This document shows positions 56,793 through 64,000 of a stretch of DNA of 64,000 nucleotides, piece after piece (the stretch's first letter is position 1; every line of letters begins with the position of its first letter). The notes under the pieces were generated by a model. It was not told the DNA's origin. It saw only the letters and a program-made list of their open reading frames with translations, and searched no databases. A program made the position numbers and the translations under genes. Origin of the DNA: an uncultured Bacteroidales bacterium (lineage in GTDB: Bacteria > Bacteroidota > Bacteroidia > Bacteroidales > UBA932); NCBI GenBank assembly GCA_947302175.1, contig CAMYVB010000001.1:154397-218396 (forward strand), written 5' to 3'.

Positions 56793-57507
56793 CGGGAAGT
56801 CTCCCGGGCAGCTTGCGCTGGAATGTGAAAGAGTGGTTTTCGAAGGAGGATCGCTCGAGGAGATTAACGCTGCGCTCATGCTCAAGGCAAATTGCTATAA
56901 GGAGCTCGGAAGATACGAAGATGCTTACCTGACTCTTGAAAGGGTTAGGATGTACGCTCTCGACCCTCTCGAGCAGCAGGACGTGTTGTATAACGAGCAG
57001 TTGTGCGCTTTCCTGTCAGGCGATTTTACAAGGGCCTGCGCCCTTGCCGAAGAAGTCAGCCCCTGGAATGAGGAAACGCTTCTGATCGACGCCCTTTCTT
57101 ATTGCTACGCAGGTAATTACGAGAAGGCGGAGCATTATGCTGCGGTGTATATGCGTTTCATAGGAAAGGACAGCAGGGAGGTCCGCGACTTTTTCAGGGA
57201 TGCTCCGAAGCGTAAGAATTCCACCACGGCTATGATCCTTTCTTTCCTTCCCCCTGCCGGTCATTTCTATACCGGGGAATATGGTGAGGGTATGCTATCC
57301 ATGGGGCTTAATGCCGCTGCCGCTGCTTTCACAGCCCTTAATCTGGCGTACGGGTATTGGATTACCGGCTTTGTCGGCGGCGGAATCGCCCTCGACCACA
57401 CTTTCATGGGCAATCAGGAGCGCACCGCAGCCCTGGTCGAGCGATATAACACCAATTCCGCCATTGCTTTCGGTGATTCATTAAAAGCATTCCTTGCTGC
57501 ACAATAG
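56731..57507 (+). CDS. Paralogous TPR-like protein with C-terminal TM2/DUF5683-like domain
   Basis: Signal peptide; ECERVVFEGGSLEEINAALMLKANCYKELGRYEDAYLTLERV; SFLPPAGHFYTGEYGEGMLSMGLNAAAAA; 62-nt overlap with upstream gene. Confidence 0.72.
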   Translation: MRKKLLFCIISIFLCAPFSTSGKSPGQLALECERVVFEGGSLEEINAALMLKANCYKELGRYEDAYLTLERVRMYALDPLEQQDVLYNEQLCAFLSGDFTRACALAEEVSPWNEETLLIDALSYCYAGNYEKAEHYAAVYMRFIGKDSREVRDFFRDAPKRKNSTTAMILSFLPPAGHFYTGEYGEGMLSMGLNAAAAAFTALNLAYGYWITGFVGGGIALDHTFMGNQERTAALVERYNTNSAIAFGDSLKAFLAAQ

Positions 57508-57545
57508 AAACATTTTTTCTTATATTTGTGAAAATTGATATAACT

Positions 57546-58415
57546 ATGCGCATACCTGAATCAGAACTTATAATCAACGCAGACGGCTCCGTATTCCATC
57601 TCCACGTAAAGCCGGAGCAGCTTGCAGACAAAGTCATACTTGTCGGCGACCCCGGCCGAGTCGAGCTCTTCGTCCCCTATATGGAAAAAATCGAGAGCCG
57701 CACGGCCTCCCGTGAATTCGTTTCCATGACAGGATGGTACAAAGGCACCCGCTTCACCATTCTCTCCACCGGCATAGGCTGCGACAATATCGACATCGTC
57801 ATGACCGAGCTGGACGCCCTTGCCAACGTCGACTTCAAGACCCGCGAGGTTCTTCCTGTCCACAGGACCCTCGACGTGCTGCGCATCGGCACCTGTGGCG
57901 CCATCCAGCCTGATGTCCCCCTCGGATCATTCATCTTCTCCCACATTTCCATCGGCTGCGACGGCCTTCTCAACTGGTACAACGACAGGGATTCCATCGC
58001 CCTGACAGACTTCGAGGAAGCCTTCAAGAAGCATGTCAATTGGAACAAGCACCTTCCCGATCCTTATTTCGTGCGTGCATCCGACAAGCTCATCAAAGCT
58101 TTCGAAAAAGACACCGTCCGTGGCATGACCATAGCAGCATCCGGCTTCTACGGCCCTCAGGGACGCGTTGTCCGTCAGGGTCTTGCCATGCCCGACATGC
58201 TCAGGGACTTCGAGAGTTTCGAGTACCAGGGCTGGAGGATCACCAATTTCGAGATGGAAGGTTCCGCAGTCGCAGGCATGGCCGCAAAGCTCGGACACAA
58301 CGCCGGCACGGTCTGCTGCGCCATAGCCCACCGTCACCACAAAGCTGCCAACACCAACTACGCTCCCAGGATCAACGAGCTCATCGCCCTCAGCCTTGAG
58401 CGCATGTCGCAGTAG
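57546..58415 (+). CDS. Nucleoside phosphorylase (uridine phosphorylase-like)
   Basis: VILVGDPGRVELFVPYMEKIE, GIGCDNIDIVMTELDALANVD, RIGTCGAIQPDVPLGSFI, NFEMEGSAVAGMAAKLGHNAGTVCCAIA; start corrected to 57546 (-7 box TATATTTG 57521-57528). Confidence 0.92.
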   Translation: MRIPESELIINADGSVFHLHVKPEQLADKVILVGDPGRVELFVPYMEKIESRTASREFVSMTGWYKGTRFTILSTGIGCDNIDIVMTELDALANVDFKTREVLPVHRTLDVLRIGTCGAIQPDVPLGSFIFSHISIGCDGLLNWYNDRDSIALTDFEEAFKKHVNWNKHLPDPYFVRASDKLIKAFEKDTVRGMTIAASGFYGPQGRVVRQGLAMPDMLRDFESFEYQGWRITNFEMEGSAVAGMAAKLGHNAGTVCCAIAHRHHKAANTNYAPRINELIALSLERMSQ

Positions 58416-58422
58416 TTTTGCC

Positions 58423-60348
58423 ATGATTTCAAAGTTCTCAATAATATCAGCCCTGTGCGTTGCCACGGGGCTGTTTTTGTCTTCCCCGGCGCTCGCCAGG
58501 AAAGTGAAAGTAAGCGATGTGCCCTCGCTTCGCGCTGCAGTTGAAAATGCGCAGAGCGGCGACACGCTTCTTCTCAAGAGGGGCGTCTACAGACTCGACT
58601 CTCCCATAAGGATAGAAGGTAAATCAGGGATTGCCATAATGCCGGCTTCGCCGAGGCATAAAGTGAAGATCACGGGCAGCAAGAAGATTCGCAGGTCCGA
58701 ATTCAAGCGCCTCAAAGGCGTCCCGAGGGGCGTCAGAGTCCTCGATATTACCGCTCTTGGAGTGAAAGGGCCTACGATTAACGGTCACGGTCATCCCAGC
58801 GTCCCGGCCTGGTCCTTCCTTTTTGCCGGAAATCGTCTATTTCATCTTGCTTCCTGGCCCGAAGATGGCTTCCTGCCCATAGATTCCGTCCTCGTTACCG
58901 GCATTTCCCTAAGATTCGACGGCAGCATGATGTCGAGGGTTGCCCCCAGCGCCGACATGTCGCTACGCACATCAGCCACTGCTAATGCCGGAATAGACCC
59001 AAGAGGGGATAGCAGCCATGGCCCGGGCTTCGGGACCATCCGCTTCCGGGAAGACCGTCCCCTCGAATGGAGCGATCCGACCGTTGGTTTTGTAAACGGC
59101 GTTTTCCGCTACGGCTGGGCCGAGGAAATCGTCCCCATCAAGTCCGTAAATCCCGACAGGACGCTGGAAGTGGAGGATACTACCATGTACGGCTTTGAGG
59201 TTAAGCCAGGAGAGCGCTTCCAGAAATGGCGTGTTCTAAATATTCCCGAGGAGGTGGATAAGACGATGGAGTATTCCATCGACGAAATGGGCAGCCGTCT
59301 TGTCGCTGCGCTCCCGAGATGGACAAGGAGCTTCGAAGTGAGCGTCTTGGAGGAGCCCCTTCTCGTGCTTGACGGCTGCGAGAGGGTAAGTGTCTCATCC
59401 ATTGAGTTTTTCGCCTCCAGGGGCGATGGCGTGGTCCTTTCGTCATGCAGCGACGTGGGGATGCACGGCTGCGTTTTTCATGGCCTTGGCCACAAGGCGG
59501 TCACGATAGATGCCGCATGCCGCCGCTGCGGCTTGTCTTCCTGCACGGTTTTCGACGTGGCTGCAGGCGGAGTAATACTTGACGGCGGTGACAGGAAAAA
59601 CATAGTCCGAGGCGACAACTTCGTTTCCGACTGCGTCCTTCACGATTTCAACCTGGTGGAGAAATCATCCTGCCCGGCAGTTAGCATGAAGGGCCTCGGC
59701 AACAGGGTGTCCCGCTGCGAAATCTTCAATTCGGCGACCCAGGCCATCCTGATGAACGGCAACGATCAGGTCATTGAATGGTGCGACATTCACCACGTCT
59801 GCCAGGACGTGGAGGACTGCGGCGCAATATACTATGGAAGGAACCCTTCCGAGAGGGGCGGCATCATCCGTGGAAATCATTTTCATGACATAGACGTACC
59901 CTGGAATGTAAGGGCGGTCTATCATGACGACGGTGCCTGCGCCTGCCTCGTGGAAGGCAATCTTTTCGAGCGCATCAGCTCTCCTCCCGTACAGATAGGA
60001 GGCGGCAGCGATATAATATACAGGAACAATGTATTTCGCGACCTGCCCTGCGCCGCCATCAAGATAGACGCCAGGCTCCTCACATGGGGACGCGACAGGT
60101 ACTTCGATTTTCCTGACAAAGTCGCCCTGGTGGACGGCCCTGCCTTCAGGGAGCACTATCCCGAGTTCGCTTCCTATTGGGAGGAAGATCCCTGCACTCC
60201 GAGGCGCAACGTTCTCGAAGACAATACTTTCATCAACGTAAAGTGGGTATTTGACAAGGTGGTCTGGGCGGACCACGATTACAACGATATCATAGAAGGA
60301 GAAGCGAATTTCTTCTCTTCGATGCACGGCAACAGCATCTCCCGCTAA
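58423..60348 (+). CDS. Secreted right-handed parallel beta-helix protein
   Basis: Signal peptide; repeated beta-helix rungs (GNRVSRCEIFNSATQAILMNGNDQVIEWCDIHHVC...GGIIRGNHFHDI...CLVEGNLFERI...IIYRNNVFRDL). Confidence 0.85.
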   Translation: MISKFSIISALCVATGLFLSSPALARKVKVSDVPSLRAAVENAQSGDTLLLKRGVYRLDSPIRIEGKSGIAIMPASPRHKVKITGSKKIRRSEFKRLKGVPRGVRVLDITALGVKGPTINGHGHPSVPAWSFLFAGNRLFHLASWPEDGFLPIDSVLVTGISLRFDGSMMSRVAPSADMSLRTSATANAGIDPRGDSSHGPGFGTIRFREDRPLEWSDPTVGFVNGVFRYGWAEEIVPIKSVNPDRTLEVEDTTMYGFEVKPGERFQKWRVLNIPEEVDKTMEYSIDEMGSRLVAALPRWTRSFEVSVLEEPLLVLDGCERVSVSSIEFFASRGDGVVLSSCSDVGMHGCVFHGLGHKAVTIDAACRRCGLSSCTVFDVAAGGVILDGGDRKNIVRGDNFVSDCVLHDFNLVEKSSCPAVSMKGLGNRVSRCEIFNSATQAILMNGNDQVIEWCDIHHVCQDVEDCGAIYYGRNPSERGGIIRGNHFHDIDVPWNVRAVYHDDGACACLVEGNLFERISSPPVQIGGGSDIIYRNNVFRDLPCAAIKIDARLLTWGRDRYFDFPDKVALVDGPAFREHYPEFASYWEEDPCTPRRNVLEDNTFINVKWVFDKVVWADHDYNDIIEGEANFFSSMHGNSISR

Positions 60349-60374
60349 AGCTACTTGACTATACGGACACAAAA

Positions 60375-60402
60375 AAACCGGCCCTCATGCGGGGGCCGGT
60401 TT
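60375..60402. terminator. Bidirectional terminator between convergent genes
   Basis: AAACCGGCCC-tcatgcgg-GGGCCGGTTT preceded by an A tract. Confidence 0.8.
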
Positions 60403-60422
60403 CAGTATGCATCGAGTGACGC

Positions 60423-61739
60423 TTAGTCGACGCGACCTTCGGCGACGATCTTGGCGTACCTGTCGTAGGCGGCCTTGTAGCTCTCGTCTTCGGAAGCGAA
60501 GCGATAGCAGGCGTTCTTGAGATACTCGGCGATGCTGACCTTGAGGCTGTTGTCCTTAGTGAGGTCGAATGCAGTCTGGAAGGGCTTGATGCAATTCTTC
60601 AGGCTCTCTTCAAACTGCTTGGCGAGGACTTCGTACTTGGCGTCGTCCATCTCGTTGGCAGCCTTTTCCTGGAGGTCGATGGCGTTGTTGTACCAGAGTA
60701 TGCCTTCACCGATGTAGCCATATTCGTAGTCGGGGCTGATTTCGGAGCACTTCCTGTAGGCTGCGACAGCTTCGTCGACCTTGCCGAGCTCTTTGAAGAC
60801 ATTGCCTTCGACATACCAGAGGGATGCGTTGTTGGGCTCGTTCTGCTTTGCGGACTCGAGGAGCTGGAAAAGACGGCTGGTGTCTTCGTTGTTGACGATG
60901 TAGTAGTTAATCAGGCCGATGAGGACTGCCTGGCTCTGGGGATACTCGGAGAAGCCGCGCTCGAGGATGGCTTTCACTTTGTCTTTCTGCTCCGTCTTCT
61001 CATAGATGTCGGCGAGCTTGGCATAGACGTCACCGTCGTTGCCGGAGTACTTGAACTCGTCGAGGCAGAAGTTGAAGATCCTGTCTGCCTTGTCGTAATC
61101 CTTTGCCATCCAGGCGGTAAGGGCGGCGTTGTAGAACGAGTTGGTGTCTACTGCAGGGCTGGGAGCCGTGGCGGAGACGTTGGCAGCGTTCTCGAAATAC
61201 TCGCTGGCCTTGGCGTAATCGCCGAAGGTGTAGGCGTTGTAGCCCTGGTCGACGTATTTCTGGCTGATGGTCTCGAAAGCCTTGGCGATATCAGCGGTCT
61301 TGGCTTTCTTGGTGTCCACCTTGTAGGCTTCCTTGAAGGCTTCGAATGCGCCGCCGAGGGGATTGTCTACAACGGGACTCGTGACCTCGATAATGTTGAG
61401 GACGTCGTTCTTGAAGTAGTAGTTGCAGGTGGGATAGACTTCCTTGATGTAGGTCTCGCCGCCGATGGTCACTTCCTCGGGAGTGCCGGGCTTGACGCCG
61501 ACGAGAGCGAGATCCTGCTTGGAGGCGCCGACCCATGCTTCGCCCTGGGGAGCGTTGTATGCGTCGAGGTAGCTCTGTCCGAGTTTGAGCCAAGTGTTGA
61601 CGTTGCCGGCCTTCTTGGGGTTCAGGGAGACTTCCTTAGCTTTGTCCACTGCAGCCTTGGCCTGGCTGACGGACTTGACCTGTGCGTTGAGGGACAGGAC
61701 GGAGGCCGCGAGGGCCAGTGCTAATGCGATTTTCTTCAT
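60423..61739 (-). CDS. TPR-repeat secreted protein
   Basis: Signal peptide MKKIALALALAASVLSLNAQ; several TPR-like units (NAASLWYVEGNVFKELGKVDEAVAAYRKCSEISPDYEYGY). Confidence 0.82.
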   Translation of the reverse strand: MKKIALALALAASVLSLNAQVKSVSQAKAAVDKAKEVSLNPKKAGNVNTWLKLGQSYLDAYNAPQGEAWVGASKQDLALVGVKPGTPEEVTIGGETYIKEVYPTCNYYFKNDVLNIIEVTSPVVDNPLGGAFEAFKEAYKVDTKKAKTADIAKAFETISQKYVDQGYNAYTFGDYAKASEYFENAANVSATAPSPAVDTNSFYNAALTAWMAKDYDKADRIFNFCLDEFKYSGNDGDVYAKLADIYEKTEQKDKVKAILERGFSEYPQSQAVLIGLINYYIVNNEDTSRLFQLLESAKQNEPNNASLWYVEGNVFKELGKVDEAVAAYRKCSEISPDYEYGYIGEGILWYNNAIDLQEKAANEMDDAKYEVLAKQFEESLKNCIKPFQTAFDLTKDNSLKVSIAEYLKNACYRFASEDESYKAAYDRYAKIVAEGRVD

Positions 61740-61757
61740 AATAATGTGGTTTAGTTA

Positions 61758-64000
61758 TTATTCGTTATCTGTGGCGGGGACTTCATCCCCGGCTTGCTGT
61801 TCTTCTTCGGGAGTGGAGCCGGCTACGGGCGAAACCGCCGCGATGCTGTCTCCTTCCCTGATGTTGATGAGCTTGACGCCCTGGGTGGCCCTGCCGGCTA
61901 CGCGTATGTCGCTTACGCTCATCCTGATTACGAGACCGGACTTGTTGATTATCATCAGGTCGTTGTCTTCGCTGACGGACTTGATGGCGACCAGCTTGCC
62001 GGTTTTCTCGGTAATGTTGATGGTCTTGACACCCTTGGCGCCGCGGTTGCTCAGGCGGTACTCGTCCACTTCGGAGCGCTTGCCGAAACCGTTTTCGCTC
62101 ACGACGAGCACGGTCTTGCCGGCTTCCTCGGGGGAGTCTCCGTTGCAGGAAATCATGCCCACCACTTCGTTGTCACCTTCAATATTGATGCCACGCACGC
62201 CCATAGAGGTCCTGCCCTGGGCGCGGACCTTCTTCTCGTCGAACCTGACGCACAGGCCTTCGCGGGCTGCAATCATGATCTGGGAACTGCCGTCGGTGAG
62301 GATAGCCTCGAGAAGGCCGTCGTCTTCCTTGAAGTTGATGGCCCTCAGGCCCATGTTGCGGCTTCTTGCGTTGGCGAAGTCGGTCAGCGAGCAGCGCTTG
62401 ATGATGCCCTTGCGGGTCACGAGGGTGACGAAGTGGGAATCGGTGTATTCGCGGCTTTCGATGGACTTGGCGTTGAGATAAGTCTTAACCTTGTCGTCGG
62501 ATTCTATGGTGATGAGGTTCTGGATGGCGCGGCCCTTGGAGGTGCGGGTGCCTTCGGGGATCTCATAGACCTTCATGCGGTAGCATATGCCCTTTTCGGT
62601 AAAGAAGAGCATGGTGGAGTGCATGTTGGCAACGTAGATGTGCTCGATGAAGTCTTCGTCGCGGGTGGCGCTGGCCTTCTTGCCGGTGCCGCCGCGGCTC
62701 TGGGTGCGGAACTCCGTGAGGGCGGTGCGCTTGATGTAGCCGAGGTGGGAGATAGTTATGACCACGTCCTCGTCGGCATAGAAGTCCTCGGGGTTGAATT
62801 CCTCGGAGGAGAGGGTTATCTCGGTGCGGCGCTTGTCGCCGTATTTGCGCTTGAGCTCGGCTGTCTCGTCCTTTACGATGGCGAGCTGCTCGTCAACGCT
62901 TGAGAGAATCTCCTGGCAGCGGGCGATGAACTTCTCGAGCTCGTCGTATTCGGCCTGGAGCTTGGTCTTTTCGAGGCCTGTGAGCTGCCTCAGGCGCATA
63001 TCCACGATGGCTCCGGCCTGGATTTCGGAGAATCCGAAGCTGGACATGAGGGTGGACTTGGCCTCGTCGATATTGGCTGAAGACTTGATTATCTGGACGA
63101 TTTCGTCGATGATGTCGATGGCCTTGAGGAGACCTTCGAGTATGTGCGCCCTCTTCTGGGCCTTGTCCAGCTCGAAGCGTGTCCTGCGCACCACGACCTC
63201 GTGACGGAAGTCGACGAAGTTGGCGATGAGCTCCTTGAGGGAGAGGGTGCGGGGACGGCCGCCGACCAGGGCCACGTTGTTGATGGCGAAACTGGACTGG
63301 AGGGGGGTGTATTTGTAGAGGGTGTTGAGGACGACGTTCGCGTTGGCGTCTTTCTTGACGAGGAACTCGATGCGTATGCCTTCGCGGCTCGTGAGCTCGC
63401 GTATGTCGGCTATGCCTTCGATCTTCTTGTCCTCGACCATCTCGCCTATGCGCTTGATCATCTCGGCCTTGTTGACCATGTAGGGGATCTCGGTCACGAC
63501 TATGGCCTCGCGGCCGCTAGCCGTCTCCTCGATCTCGGCCCTGGCGCGCATGACGACGCGGCCGCGGCCGGTGTTATAGGCGTCGATGATGCCCTGACGG
63601 CCCTGGATTATGCCTCCGGTGGGGAAGTCAGGACCCTGGATGTGCTCCATCAGGCCTTCGGTCGTTATGTCGGGATTGTCGATATAGGCGCAGATGGCGT
63701 CGCAGACCTCACCGAGGTTGTGGGGAGCCATGTTGGTCGCCATGCCGACGGCGATGCCGGAAGAACCGTTGAGAAGCAGCAGGGGAGCTTTCGTGGGAAG
63801 GACGGTGGGCTCGAGGATGGTGTCGTCGAAATTGTACTGGAAGTCGACGGTGTCTTTATCGAGGTCTGCCAGGACGTCTTCCGTCATCTTTTCGAGCTTG
63901 GCCTCGGTGTATCGCATGGCGGCGACGGGGTCGCCGTCCATCGAACCGAAGTTGCCCTGGCCGAAAACGAGGGGATAGCGCTGGTTCCAGTTCTGGGCGA
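61758..64000 (-). CDS. gyrA: DNA gyrase subunit A, partial (N-terminus beyond right edge)
   Basis: [35 protein letters not shown] (frame continues to the window end), [25 protein letters not shown], GyrA-box QSRGGTGKK. Confidence 0.96.
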   Translation of the reverse strand, partial: AQNWNQRYPLVFGQGNFGSMDGDPVAAMRYTEAKLEKMTEDVLADLDKDTVDFQYNFDDTILEPTVLPTKAPLLLLNGSSGIAVGMATNMAPHNLGEVCDAICAYIDNPDITTEGLMEHIQGPDFPTGGIIQGRQGIIDAYNTGRGRVVMRARAEIEETASGREAIVVTEIPYMVNKAEMIKRIGEMVEDKKIEGIADIRELTSREGIRIEFLVKKDANANVVLNTLYKYTPLQSSFAINNVALVGGRPRTLSLKELIANFVDFRHEVVVRRTRFELDKAQKRAHILEGLLKAIDIIDEIVQIIKSSANIDEAKSTLMSSFGFSEIQAGAIVDMRLRQLTGLEKTKLQAEYDELEKFIARCQEILSSVDEQLAIVKDETAELKRKYGDKRRTEITLSSEEFNPEDFYADEDVVITISHLGYIKRTALTEFRTQSRGGTGKKASATRDEDFIEHIYVANMHSTMLFFTEKGICYRMKVYEIPEGTRTSKGRAIQNLITIESDDKVKTYLNAKSIESREYTDSHFVTLVTRKGIIKRCSLTDFANARSRNMGLRAINFKEDDGLLEAILTDGSSQIMIAAREGLCVRFDEKKVRAQGRTSMGVRGINIEGDNEVVGMISCNGDSPEEAGKTVLVVSENGFGKRSEVDEYRLSNRGAKGVKTINITEKTGKLVAIKSVSEDNDLMIINKSGLVIRMSVSDIRVAGRATQGVKLINIREGDSIAAVSPVAGSTPEEEQQAGDEVPATDNE

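Noticed and set aside
61794-62903. 369-aa plus-strand ORF antisense to gyrA
   Set aside because: gyrA is certain; same artefact.
1-64000. CRISPR array, IS element, prophage or integrative element
   Set aside because: No regularly spaced repeats, transposase, integrase or phage structural genes seen; gene content is mainly core chromosomal.

Overview
The window is a gene-dense chromosomal segment, most likely from an uncultured Bacteroidales-type Bacteroidota. Evidence for that: TAnnTTTG -7 / TTTG -33 promoters, little Shine-Dalgarno signal, and DUF4837, DUF4290, DUF4293, DUF3822 and DUF5683-type families. Most of it is housekeeping: dxr, rseP, rpsT, fucI/fucP, rluD, lnt, rng, HU, lon, ung, coaD, manA, alr, rubrerythrin, an AddB/AddA-like nuclease-helicase pair, ftsK, apbE, ackA-pta, MATE, FKBPs, NrnA-like DHH, rsmD, prfA, tcdA, mazG, a CoA-transferase, a nucleoside phosphorylase, a beta-helix protein and gyrA (cut by the right edge). 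There are two tRNAs, Glu(TTC) and Pro(CGG). I saw no CRISPR array, prophage, transposase or rRNA. The most interesting parts are: (1) a translationally coupled HPrK-like kinase / Ser-His S24-S26 peptidase / PqqD / ABC exporter cassette with no visible precursor (23406-26611), which runs into an AddB/AddA-like pair; (2) a compact five-gene envelope operon, TM2 / LolA-like / secreted YidD-like / two TPR-DUF5683-like paralogues (54454-57507); (3) a 29-aa very basic mS38 (AURKAIP1/COX24)-like ORF, absent from the supplied ORF track, between HU and RNase G; (4) a sigma-54-like element plus a 7-9-7 inverted repeat upstream of lon; and (5) palindromic, mutually exclusive divergent promoters and candidate leaderless genes. 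All family names come from reading the translations by eye; no database search was run.
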